From Xanthomonas vasicola (GTDB taxonomy: Bacteria; Pseudomonadota; Gammaproteobacteria; Xanthomonadales; Xanthomonadaceae): a stretch of 64,000 nt of DNA. A model generated the notes under the pieces. It saw only the letters and a list, made by a program, of their open reading frames with translations. It was not told the origin of the DNA and did not search any database. The stretch covers positions 1-64,000 of the forward strand of contig NZ_JSBW02000050.1 of assembly GCF_000772705.2 (NCBI RefSeq). Reading direction: 5' to 3'. Made by a program: the position numbers and the translations under genes. Below are positions 28,201 to 36,056 of the stretch, in pieces; position 1 is the first letter of the stretch, and every line of letters begins with the position of its first letter.

Positions 28201-28726
28201 CGCCGAAGTGTTGCGTATACGCCGCTGGTTGTGGGCGTGGGCCGAACACCAGCATCGGCGCAACGGCCGCCTGTTGCACGCGACCACTGGCAACCTTGCG
28301 GCCGTTGGCGTACAGCGTCAGACGTGTGCCCCGTGCCACTGCCGCCACTTGCGTCCAGGTCTGTGCCGGCAAAGGGTGTGTACTACGCAGCACGTTGTCG
28401 GCGCCCTGCGTAAAGCCGAGTTTGCCGCCATCAATCGTGAAGTAGCGGCCGGCGCCTTGCGGATCGCCGACGCCGGCAATCAATGCAGGGCCTGTGATCG
28501 AACGTGATGGGCGCACCCATCCGGAGACGCTCCAGTCCGCATTGGCAGACAACAACGGCGTCCCGGTGGCGAGCTGCTTGTTCAGCGCAACGCCGCCCGC
28601 AAGCACACGCACGTCGTACGGACCAGGCGGGTCATTGGCAGGCGCAGCCTCCACTGCAGTCCAGCCCATGCAGCCACACAACAACCACAGCGCTCCACGT
28701 CGGAACGCGTTGCGAACCATCAGCAT
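25259..28726 (-). CDS. Secreted glycoside hydrolase family 2 enzyme with N-terminal LamG-like domain
   Basis: 1155 residues from ATG 28726 (MLMVRN), preceded by GGGAGAG. A signal peptide ends VEA (about residue 28). A concanavalin/LamG-like lectin domain follows (about 30-200; WSVSGWVRPS, RYFTIDGGKLGF). GH2 follows: jelly-roll (WWYRSSFDVP...NGINYAGEIWVNG), immunoglobulin-like domain, and TIM barrel with SIVLWFGRNEG, where Glu 765 is the acid/base. The layout resembles GH2 beta-mannosidases and exo-glucosaminidases; the linkage cleaved cannot be assigned. It is exported, probably to the periplasm or surface, and cooperates with the TonB receptor and the divergent GH97. Confidence 0.9.
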   Translation of the reverse strand: MLMVRNAFRRGALWLLCGCMGWTAVEAAPANDPPGPYDVRVLAGGVALNKQLATGTPLLSANADWSVSGWVRPSRSITGPALIAGVGDPQGAGRYFTIDGGKLGFTQGADNVLRSTHPLPAQTWTQVAAVARGTRLTLYANGRKVASGRVQQAAVAPMLVFGPRPQPAAYTQHFGGDIAGFTAQAGALDADAIARLAVHAPDPALQRFEDASPSWRLQVKQMAGQLEPQPAATLPRSAAAFSAPVAQQVPHAPALQALDATSWRVGAWQLAAAPELGQANGATLSRSDYAAGKAAWRAATVPGTVLTTLVDRGVYPDPDIGLNNMAIPEALSRQDWWYRSSFDVPAAAQGKRLELLFNGINYAGEIWVNGVEIGRTRGAFARGRFDVSKQLKPGRNTIAVRVSPPPHPGIAHEQSMSAGVGENGGMQALDGPTFIASEGWDWIPAVRDRNAGLWQDVQLHASGPLALGDTQVLTARLAPDHQTAELEINVPLRNDTAAAVHGTVQLAFGDVTIQRQVTVPAGGSALKFTAADTPQLRIANPRLWWPNGYGEPALYTLQIGIDVAGARSDAQQLRFGIREVTYELSLFDDDGALRRVLVDLNQARQRGERIVDVRHAAIRPVPGGHAQSLYPAALTSPAVQQLDDSTLAPHLVIRINGVRIAVKGGNWGMDDWRKRVSRERLEPYFRLQRDAHFNVVRNWVGQNTEASFFELADEYGMLVLNDFWQSTQNYNMEPADAALFLDNAAEVIKRFRNHPSIVLWFGRNEGVPAPILNEGLDTLVAELDGTRWYTGSSNEINLQGSGPYNYREPVAYFNTLAQGFSVEVGTPSFSTLESFKASVPAVGDQWPISDAWAYHDWHQSGNGDTNSFMRTLTDKLGAPTSLNDFERKAQLLNYETHRAIFEGFNAQLWSKNSGRLLWMSHPAWPSNMWQIYSHDYDTHAAYYGVRNAAETLHVQMNLPGHEVVVVNNAAEPVRGLRVRAQVYANDGTLLQQREQALDAAAVAVSAPVLQLAPLLKDTNGLGFVRLQLLDRDAVVRSRNFYWVARDAAAMRGLGALAMVPLQLTTQLQEGNEAVLRATVRNRSQQVALNTKLTLVDAQGHRILPAYYSDNYLSLVPGEERVVEIRGPSAAILRNATLQLRGWNAEPSTGVASGPP

Positions 28727-28870
28727 TAGAGGCCTCTCCCAAGCTCTACTGCCACACAACGGTGCACATCGCTTCGACGCAATCGGCAAACCGTCTTTCA
28801 GACGTTTTGCGTCATGTCCTTAGTGATGCCGCCCGTGGCTGCCGCCCCTGTTTCAGCGGCCATGGTGCGA

Positions 28871-28882
28871 GGTAACGTTACC
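28871..28882. promoter_or_regulatory. Perfect palindrome, likely LacI-family operator
   Basis: GGTAACGTTACC, symmetric around a central CG, lies in the 218-bp divergent spacer between the GH2 gene (start 28726) and the GH97 gene (start 28945). The symmetry and central CpG are typical of LacI-family operators. The local LacI regulator at 19075-20127 is the obvious candidate to bind it. I noticed no second identical copy in the window. Confidence 0.6.
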
Positions 28883-28944
28883 CCAGCTAGATATCGACAA
28901 CAACCTTTCTGCGTTAGGGTTAGCAATCCCAGGAGGAGGGAATC

Positions 28945-30915
28945 ATGCGAAACCTGATCCAGTCCGCATTCGCTGCGGCATGCGCGTTGTTGTGTTTGAT
29001 CGCTGCACCCGCTGTCGCACAGCACTTACGCGTGCAATCACCCGATGCACGTACGCAAGTGGAATTCACGTTACTCGCCGGCGGCGTACCCAGCTATCGC
29101 GTGCTGTATCGCAACACGCTCGTGCTCGACGATGCACCGCTCGGGCTGGATCTGGGCCGCGGTAACAGGCTCGGCCAGGACATGACGCTACAACGCAGTA
29201 CAACCGAGCTGCACGACAGCCGCTTTACCTTGACGGTTGGAAAGACGCGACAGGTACGCGACCATTATCGAGAACTGCGCGTGCAGCTGATCGATGCGAA
29301 ACAGCGCAAGCTCAACATCGAATTGCGTGCGTATGACGACGGTGTCGCGCTGCGTTACGTGCTTCCGGATGCAGGGCAGGTTCGCATTCGCGATGAACTC
29401 ACCAGCTTCGCGTTCCCGCAGGATTACCGCTGCTGGAACTTGAATCTGGGTCGCTTCGGAACCAGTCACGAGGGCGAATACGATGCGATCGCCGCATCCA
29501 AATTGCGCGCGCACAATCTGCTTGAGTTACCGCTGGTGTGCCAGACCGATGTCAATGGCACCACGCTTGCGATCGGCGAAGCGAATCTGCGCGATTACGC
29601 CGGCTTGTATCTCACCGGCCGGCCCGATGGCAGGCTGGGCGTAGCGGCAAAACTGTCGCCGCGCCTGGACGACCCCACGGTGGCGGTCAGCATCGATGCT
29701 CATGGCCGCGATTTTGCGACGCCATGGCGCGTGATCATGTTAGCCGACAACCCGGCGAGCCTGATCGAATCCAACCTGATTTCTGCACTCAATCCGCCGC
29801 CCGCCTTCGATGCGGGTTGGGTACGCGCGGGCAAATCGGCGTGGGATTGGTGGTCGGGCAGCCTGGCCAGCGGCGTGGCAAACCCGGGCATGAATACCGC
29901 CAGCATCCAGCGCTACATCGACCACGCGCAGGAATTGAAGCTGCAATACATGCTGATCGACGATGGTTGGTATTACGGCAGTACCGGCGATGGTCAGTAC
30001 AACGCCGATGCGGATATTCTCCGTCCGGTCGAGCACCTCGATCTGCCCGGTCTGGTGAACTACGCGCGCAAGCGCGACGTCGGGCTGTGGCTGTGGGCGC
30101 ACTGGCGCGCGCTCGATGCGCACATGGACGAAGCGCTCACCTGGTACCAGCAACTCGGTATCAAGGGCATCAAAGTCGATTTCATGGACCGCGACGATCA
30201 GCAGATGGTGGACTTCTACCATCGCCTGCTGAGCAAGGCTGCCGAGCACAAGTTACTGGTAGATCTGCACGGTGCGTATCACCCGACCGGGCTGACCCGC
30301 ACTTATCCGAACTACCTCACTCAAGAGGGTGTACTCGGTGCCGAGTACAACAAGTGGAGCGCGCGCATCACCGCTACGCACAATTTCACGCTGCCGTTTA
30401 CGCGCATGTTGCTCGGGCCGATGGATTACACGCCCGGCGGCTTCCGCAATGTCCGCCCGGCTGACTTCAAGCCACAGCACTTTGGGCCGCAGGTGATGAC
30501 CACGCGTGCGCAGCAGCTGGCGATGTACGTGGTCTACGAAAGTCCGTTTGCGGTGGTTGCCGACAGTCCCGAGCAATACGAAAACGTGCCTGCGGCGCAG
30601 TTCCTGCGCGACGTGCCTGCAAGCTGGGACGAGACGCGCGCATTGGACGGCGCCATCGGCGAACACATTGCAATAGCGCGGCGTAGCGGCAAAGACTGGT
30701 ATGTGGGTGCGATGACCAACGAGCAGGCGCGCACGATGGAGGTGCCGTTGTCGTTCCTGGGCAGGGGCAACTGGACGGCCACTATTTATGCCGATGGCCA
30801 AGCACCAACACAGGTACGCATCGACACCCGTACGCTCAGCCAGCAGGACACGCTGCGGCTGACATTGGCGGCTAGCGGCGGTGTCGCAATCAGGCTGCAG
30901 GCAGAGGAGAGGTAG
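28945..30915 (+). CDS. Glycoside hydrolase family 97 (alpha-glucosidase/alpha-galactosidase type)
   Basis: 656 residues from ATG 28945 with AGGAGGAGGG upstream. A signal peptide ends AVA (about residue 25). The N-terminal beta-sandwich (about 27-280) is followed by a catalytic barrel with KSAWDWWSG, YMLIDDGWYYG, GIKVDFMDRDDQQMV and LGAEYNKW, then a C-terminal beta domain. The Asp at residue 412 in KVDFMD matches the nucleophile of retaining GH97 alpha-galactosidase-type enzymes; inverting GH97 alpha-glucosidases use glutamates instead. It is a periplasmic exo-enzyme releasing alpha-linked sugar, divergent from GH2. Confidence 0.92.
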   Translation: MRNLIQSAFAAACALLCLIAAPAVAQHLRVQSPDARTQVEFTLLAGGVPSYRVLYRNTLVLDDAPLGLDLGRGNRLGQDMTLQRSTTELHDSRFTLTVGKTRQVRDHYRELRVQLIDAKQRKLNIELRAYDDGVALRYVLPDAGQVRIRDELTSFAFPQDYRCWNLNLGRFGTSHEGEYDAIAASKLRAHNLLELPLVCQTDVNGTTLAIGEANLRDYAGLYLTGRPDGRLGVAAKLSPRLDDPTVAVSIDAHGRDFATPWRVIMLADNPASLIESNLISALNPPPAFDAGWVRAGKSAWDWWSGSLASGVANPGMNTASIQRYIDHAQELKLQYMLIDDGWYYGSTGDGQYNADADILRPVEHLDLPGLVNYARKRDVGLWLWAHWRALDAHMDEALTWYQQLGIKGIKVDFMDRDDQQMVDFYHRLLSKAAEHKLLVDLHGAYHPTGLTRTYPNYLTQEGVLGAEYNKWSARITATHNFTLPFTRMLLGPMDYTPGGFRNVRPADFKPQHFGPQVMTTRAQQLAMYVVYESPFAVVADSPEQYENVPAAQFLRDVPASWDETRALDGAIGEHIAIARRSGKDWYVGAMTNEQARTMEVPLSFLGRGNWTATIYADGQAPTQVRIDTRTLSQQDTLRLTLAASGGVAIRLQAEER

Positions 30916-30969
30916 CCGGCCGGCAATGAGGTGATCGCCGCCACGGTTGCGCAATGTGTCGTTCCGTGG

Positions 30970-30996
30970 GCGTCATTGCATTGCATGCAATGACGC
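30970..30996 (+). terminator. 11-bp hairpin after GH97
   Basis: GCGTCATTGCA-TTGCA-TGCAATGACGC is a perfect inverted repeat 55 bp after the GH97 stop codon. No T-run follows. It is the only strong structure in the 282-bp spacer (30916-31197), which otherwise shows no gene and ends in the ribosome site of the next gene. Confidence 0.55.
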
Positions 30997-31197
30997 TTAG
31001 GCGTAGCCCATCGCGCTTGTTACATGCCTTCGGTCACGCAACGCGACGCCGCACGTGCAGACGCGCTAGCGGGCACTACCATGCACACGCTTCATCGCCG
31101 GCACACATCGCGCACAGCGCGGTCGCCGTGTCGATTGCACTGTGCTGAATGTTACGCCGCGTGCACGCAGTCTCTCCATGGCGCAAAGGAGACCTCG

Positions 31198-32666
31198 ATG
31201 CCCCTTCATTCGTCTCGGCCACAACGTGCCCGCTGCTTGCTGCCCCTGCTGATCGCCTGCGCCCTCGCGTCGCCAAGCATGGCGGCCAACCTGCTGGCGC
31301 CCTCCATTTCGGCCAGCCGCGATCAGCAGATCGACACGTGGATGCCGCCGTTGCTGCGCACCGCCGCCACCACGCAGGTGGTCGATGGGCAAGAGGCGGC
31401 GCAACGCAGTGCGCGCGCTATCGTTGGCATTTCCGCAAGTCACTGCCGACTTCCAGCAGTTCTGGCAAACCCAGACGCGCAGCGACTACGCCCATCGCGC
31501 GGCGACGGCCAAGGTCGCCGACCCGACCGCGTTCGCCGAGATGCAACGCTATCTGTTCAATCGTTATAACGGGCTGTCGGTACTTGCCACGCTGCATCAA
31601 GGTCCGCAGGTATTCGACTGCATTGCACAGGCACAACAGCCGGGCATGCGCGATGGGCGGCAGGCGGCGACACCGCCGCAGCTTGCTGCGCGTGGCCCGC
31701 AGGCAGCGGCGACCGATGCACAGCGTTGCCCGCAAGGCACCGTTCCGCTGCAACGCATCGGCATCGCCGACCTCGCCCGGCACGCGAACCTGCAAGCCTT
31801 CCTGCAATCGGATAGCCTGCCGCTGGCGGCCAGCCGCACCAGCGTCAGCCCGGCTGCCGTGTCCGACGGTCACTACTATTCCACGGTGTACTTCGACACC
31901 GGCAATGCCGCGGTCACCGGCGCCGGTGCCGACATCAACCTGTGGGCGCCAACCTTGCGCAGTAGCGACGAGCAACAGACCATCAGTCAAGTGTGGATCG
32001 TCGGTCAGAGCGACACCCAGCAAACACAAACCTTGGAAGTGGGTTGGGAAGCGCAGCCAGCCGCAGGCTGGGGCAATCTTCCGATCGTATTCATCTACTC
32101 CACCCAGGACGGCTATGCCCATACCGGCTGCCACAATCTGGATTGCGCCGATTTCGTGCAGACCAGTAACCGGCAAATCCTAGGGAGTCGTCCCAGTGCA
32201 GGCTACAGTGTTGCAGGGCAAGCAGACGCTGATGGGCGTGGAGTTTCAGCGCAATACCGACGGCAATTGGTGGTTACGCATCGACGGCGAATGGATCGGC
32301 TACTACAAGGCCACCCTGTACTCGGGCGAGCTCGGCGAAGGACATGCCGGATATGTGACAGCCGGCGGCGAAGTTTCGACCAGGAGTGGCATTCCCAGCC
32401 CACGCATGGGTAGTGGTCAGTTCGCGACCGCCGGCTATGGACAAGCAGCATTCCAGGCCAACCACTTCTATCGCGATGCCAACATGACCACTTATCCGGT
32501 GCGGGCGCTATCGAACATGAGTGTGGTCCAGCCGGCCTGCTACACGATGGCGCTGGTTGGCTACGGCTATCCGTATGCGCTGGGAACCGGCGTCACTCGC
32601 GCCAGCCCAGCGCCGGAGATGCGCACCGGAGGTTTCTATTTTGGCGGACCTGGCTGTCCGCGCTAA
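31198..32666 (+). pseudogene. Neprosin-family (G3 glutamic) peptidase, disrupted by two frameshifts
   Basis: It starts at ATG 31198 after AAAGGAG, with a signal peptide ending SMA. The frame then changes twice: at the GC repeat 31411-31418 (SAR|ALSLAFPQV; loss of one GC unit explains it) and at the GGG 32183-32185 (QILG|VVPVQATV; one extra G explains it). Rejoined, the protein is about 490 residues. It has a pro-region (FQQFWQTQTRSDYAHRA), then the neprosin domain with both expected glutamate regions (LEVGWEAQP and the GVEF/WWLRIDGEWIGYY segment) and a C-terminal GGPGCPR. Neprosins are secreted Pro-specific endopeptidases. Either a recent pseudogene or assembly errors. Confidence 0.82.
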
Positions 32667-32673
32667 ATCGCTT

Positions 32674-32702
32674 GCGCGCGCACTGCCTGGCAGTGCGCGT
32701 GC
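32674..32702. terminator. Bidirectional hairpin between convergent genes
   Basis: CGCGCACTG-CCTGG-CAGTGCGCG at 32677-32699, extendable by three more pairs including one G-T. It lies between the end of the neprosin gene (32666) and the stop codon of the minus-strand esterase (32703). Placement and symmetry suit a shared terminator; no T-run. Confidence 0.55.
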
Positions 32703-34208
32703 TTACGGCAGATCGAGATGCGCACACGCGCCCGGGCGAACGTCCTTGATCTGATACACGCCACGCGCATCGAACTGTAGCCCTGCATGCGTCGGTGCAA
32801 ACGCCGGCCAGGCAGGCAGTCCCTTGGTATTCGGATTGCCATGCCGCACGAACGCGGCCCAATAGCGCTGTAGGCTCACCGGCGGCTGGCCGATCGGCAG
32901 GTTCTTGAACAGGAACGGCAACTCCGCGCTATGCGTCACCTGCCCACCGGACACGGCGGTATCGAACATGTAATGCCAGACCGGTACGCCCAGCGCAGCC
33001 TGGCGTTGCGCCATGGTCACCGCCGGGCAGCGGAAGGTGAGATCGGTGGACAACTGCATGGACGCATTGCCTTGCCGCGCGGCGCGCTGCGCGATGTCGG
33101 CGCGATGCGTTTGCAGGATGGCATCGGCTTGGTCGGGATAGTCGCGGCGCACCCGCTTCTGGGCGCCCTCCTCGCCGCCATAGCGCAGTTCCTGCACCAC
33201 ATATCCGATCAAGAGCGGCACCTTTGCCTGCGCGCCGGCAGCCAGCAGTTCGGCCGGCGCACGTGGCAGCGCGCGTCCATCGACCACCGCCTGCAGCCAG
33301 ATGTAGCCGTCGTCATCCAGCGCCGGCACATCCACGCCTTGCGCGGCCTTGAGTAGTTGCTCGGCCGGCAATGCGCGCAGCTGCGCCAGGCGCGTGGCCG
33401 GATCGTCGATACCTGCACGCTTGGCGATGCTGACACCCAGTGCACGGTTATCTTCCAGGCTGCGCGCCGGCAGGCCGAAGCCGGCGGTGCCGCTCTGTTC
33501 GATCGCCGCCGAAAACAGGCCGCGCGCGAGCGGGCTGAGCATCAAAAGACCTACATCCTGGCCGCCAGCCGATTGCCCAGCGATGGTCACTCGCGCGGGG
33601 TCGCCACCGAACTGCGCGATGTTGTCGTGCACCCATCGCAGCGCAGCGATCTGGTCGAGCAAGGCAACATTACCGGCGGCTTCGTTGTCGCCATCACTCA
33701 GCTCCGGCAACGACAGGAAGCCCAGCACGCCCAGCCGGTATTGCAGCGTCACTACCAGCATGTCCTGCGCCACCAGGTTGGTGGGCAGATGCCCATCGGC
33801 GCCGCCGGCCACATTGGCACCACCGTGGATCCACACGAACACCGGCAGCGGCTTGGCCGGATGCAGCTTGGGCGTCTGCACTTCGACGTACAGGCAATCC
33901 TCGGTACCGCGCTTGGCCATGGCGTTGTTCCACCCCAGTGCCGGCTGCACGCATGGCGTAGCGGCCTGGGTGGCATCACGCACCTGCGTCCATGGCGCAA
34001 TGGGCTGCGGCGGGCGCCAACGCAGCGCGCCCAGCGGCGGCGCGGCAAAGGGAATTGCCCGGAACACTGCGCTACCGTCGTCCTGCCATTGGCCGCGCAC
34101 CGCGCCATGATCGGTGCGCACCTCGGGAGGTGCGGCAGGCGTTACAGCAAACGCGCTCGCGCTGAACACATAACTGCTCGCAAGCAGCAACGCAGAAAGA
34201 TGCAACAT
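32703..34208 (-). CDS. Secreted type B carboxylesterase
   Basis: 501 residues from ATG 34208, with a signal peptide (MLHLSALLLASSYVFSASAFA). The alpha/beta hydrolase of the COesterase family shows the N-terminal VRGQWQDDGSAVFRAIPFAAPPLG, the EDCLYVEVQTP signature, the oxyanion loop WIHGGANVAGG, the nucleophile elbow GQSAGG (Ser 213) and the catalytic His in HSAELPFLF. It probably hydrolyses carboxylic esters in the periplasm or outside. Its ATG overlaps the stop codon of the upstream methyltransferase gene (TGATG), so translation is likely coupled. Confidence 0.93.
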   Translation of the reverse strand: MLHLSALLLASSYVFSASAFAVTPAAPPEVRTDHGAVRGQWQDDGSAVFRAIPFAAPPLGALRWRPPQPIAPWTQVRDATQAATPCVQPALGWNNAMAKRGTEDCLYVEVQTPKLHPAKPLPVFVWIHGGANVAGGADGHLPTNLVAQDMLVVTLQYRLGVLGFLSLPELSDGDNEAAGNVALLDQIAALRWVHDNIAQFGGDPARVTIAGQSAGGQDVGLLMLSPLARGLFSAAIEQSGTAGFGLPARSLEDNRALGVSIAKRAGIDDPATRLAQLRALPAEQLLKAAQGVDVPALDDDGYIWLQAVVDGRALPRAPAELLAAGAQAKVPLLIGYVVQELRYGGEEGAQKRVRRDYPDQADAILQTHRADIAQRAARQGNASMQLSTDLTFRCPAVTMAQRQAALGVPVWHYMFDTAVSGGQVTHSAELPFLFKNLPIGQPPVSLQRYWAAFVRHGNPNTKGLPAWPAFAPTHAGLQFDARGVYQIKDVRPGACAHLDLP

Positions 34209-35128
34209 CAGTGTTCTCCGGTGAGCACGCGTGCGTGCCAGGCGGCCTGGAAGACTGCAGTGGCCGAGGCGACGTTGAGACTTTCCACCTTGCCGCTGCC
34301 GCGGATCGACAGCTGCAGATCGCAGTCGCGCGCAAATGCGCGGTCCATGCCTTCGCTCTCTGCGCCCATCACGTACACCAGGCGCTGCGGCAACGCGGCG
34401 GCGAACACATCCTGGCCGCCATCCACCAGCGTGGCAGCAATGGCGAAACCAGCCTGACGCAATTGCGCCATCGCGGTTGCGGTGTCGGGCAGTTGCACCA
34501 GCGGCACCGCCTCGGCACCGCCTTCGGCCACCCGTGCCGCTGCGCCGGACAAGCCGAGCGTGGAGGCGGCCGGCAGCAACAGACCCGCAACGCCGAAGTG
34601 CGCTGACGAGCGCAACATCGCGCCGAAGTTATGCGGGTTGCCCACCCCATCCAGCCATAGCGCCAGCACCGGGCCCTGCGGCAAGGCGGCCAGCCACTCC
34701 TGCAACGATTGCGGGGTGACGCGCAGCACCTCGGCCACGATGCCTTCATGGTGCGCACTGGCAGCGAGCTTGCTCAGATCGGCCTCTTCCACCACGCGAT
34801 AGCCGATGCGTTGAGTCACGCACCAGGCCAGCAGCGCCTTGAACTGTGGAATGCGCGCCTCACTCAGATAGAGCTTGCGCAGCGCCTCCGGGCGCGCCTT
34901 GAACACGGCCTGCACAGCATTGATGCCGTACAGCCGCACCTCGCGCGCGTTGCTGCTCGCCGCAGCGGCGGGCGGTGGCGCAATGGCGGGGGTGCGCTGC
35001 GCCGGCGCGCGGGGCCCTGCGCTACGTGGCGCAGGCGTGCGCGGCGCAACGCGGCCCCACGGGTTGTGCGAGGCACCGGAGCCGCCGTCGCGTGGCGGCC
35101 GTCCGCCGCGTCCATCATGCTGTGTCAT
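34208..35128 (-). CDS. SpoU/TrmH-family RNA 2'-O-methyltransferase
   Basis: 306 residues. After a low-complexity basic and Pro/Ala-rich N-terminus (residues 1-60), a SpoU substrate-binding domain (VRLYGINAVQAVFKARPEALRKLYLSE) leads into the SPOUT knot. The three SpoU motifs are present: LDGVGNPHNFGAMLRSSAHFG, LVYVMGAESEGMDR and LQLSIRGSGKVESLNVASA. It binds SAM and methylates a ribose in rRNA or tRNA. The long extension resembles E. coli YfiF-type members rather than RlmB, so the target is uncertain. Confidence 0.88.
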   Translation of the reverse strand: MTQHDGRGGRPPRDGGSGASHNPWGRVAPRTPAPRSAGPRAPAQRTPAIAPPPAAAASSNAREVRLYGINAVQAVFKARPEALRKLYLSEARIPQFKALLAWCVTQRIGYRVVEEADLSKLAASAHHEGIVAEVLRVTPQSLQEWLAALPQGPVLALWLDGVGNPHNFGAMLRSSAHFGVAGLLLPAASTLGLSGAAARVAEGGAEAVPLVQLPDTATAMAQLRQAGFAIAATLVDGGQDVFAAALPQRLVYVMGAESEGMDRAFARDCDLQLSIRGSGKVESLNVASATAVFQAAWHARVLTGEH

Positions 35129-35446
35129 CGTCGTATCCAGTCATTCGTATTGCTTGCAGTGCGGAACGGCTGTTTCCGGCCGTTTCGCAGTGTGTGTTGG
35201 TCATGCTGCAGCACCGGCAAGGCCGCTGCCGCAGGCGCAGTGCCGACGATGGTAAGCCACTGGCGCGATGGGCCGTATACGGCGCGGCTGGGCTGAGGCA
35301 GGTTGAAGGTCTTGCGGCCTGCGGGCGACGAGGTTGAGGCGATGGACGGCTAGCAGGATCAGTGGGCCGCCTGTGGTGAATATTCATCACGTAAGGATCG
35401 CAATCACGCGCCTGCAATGAGCGAGCGAAGGCACGCAAACGGGCAT
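35129..35446. other. 318-bp spacer between GNAT and SpoU genes, no gene seen
   Basis: A minus-strand frame crosses it but is an out-of-frame shadow. A 10-bp palindrome TGAATATTCA occurs at 35377-35386, unusually AT-rich for the region, and could be part of a promoter or operator for the SpoU-esterase pair. Confidence 0.3.
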
Positions 35447-35989
35447 TCAAGCCGCAACAGCAGGCGAGTTCACCCGTGCAAACACACGTAGATCGTGCAG
35501 CCCATCCGGCTTCACCAGCGCGCAGCGGCTCACACCTTCTTCGACAAAGCCATTGCATAGCAACACCTTGGCCGATGCAGGGTTGGTATCGAGCACGGTG
35601 GCCTGCACACGATAGAGCAGTAGCGTCTGCATCGCCCAGGCGACATACGTGTCCACGATGCGCGTCATCCAGCCGCGGCCCCAGTACGCGCGACCAATCC
35701 AATAGCCCAGCTCGGCCGAGAAGCGTCGCTCGCCCTGCCCTGTGCGCACTGCAATCGTGCCGCAGGCCTGGCCATCGATCTCGATGGCCAGCACCGGATG
35801 CTGCAGATCAACCACGCGCCCGGCCAGGAATGCCTCGCCGTCGGCACGTGTGTATGGATGAGGAAATCGCTCGCTCAATCCGCGCGGCACCACCGGGTCG
35901 TTGGCATGCCGCAACAAAGCCTCCAGGTCGTCCTGGCGCCAGCGGCGCAGCACGAAGCCTTCTCCGTGCAGCATCAGCGATTCGTCCAT
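35447..35989 (-). CDS. GNAT-family N-acetyltransferase (RimJ/RimL-like)
   Basis: 180 residues from ATG 35989. Typical elements are the N-terminal FVLRRWRQDDLEALLRHANDP, the central beta strands GTIAVRTGQGERRFSAELGYWIG, the acetyl-CoA motif A region YWGRGWMTRIVDTYVAWAM and the motif B NPASAKVLLCNGFVEEG. Substrate unknown; the RimJ/RimL group acetylates N-terminal or small-molecule amines. An upstream in-frame TTG near the pepN stop is possible but gives no domain gain. Confidence 0.88.
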   Translation of the reverse strand: MDESLMLHGEGFVLRRWRQDDLEALLRHANDPVVPRGLSERFPHPYTRADGEAFLAGRVVDLQHPVLAIEIDGQACGTIAVRTGQGERRFSAELGYWIGRAYWGRGWMTRIVDTYVAWAMQTLLLYRVQATVLDTNPASAKVLLCNGFVEEGVSRCALVKPDGLHDLRVFARVNSPAVAA

Positions 35990-36056
35990 TGCGTGGGCCC
36001 TGGCATGCGCAGTATCGACTGCGCCGATACTGCGCACACCGGGCGCACGCTGCAAC

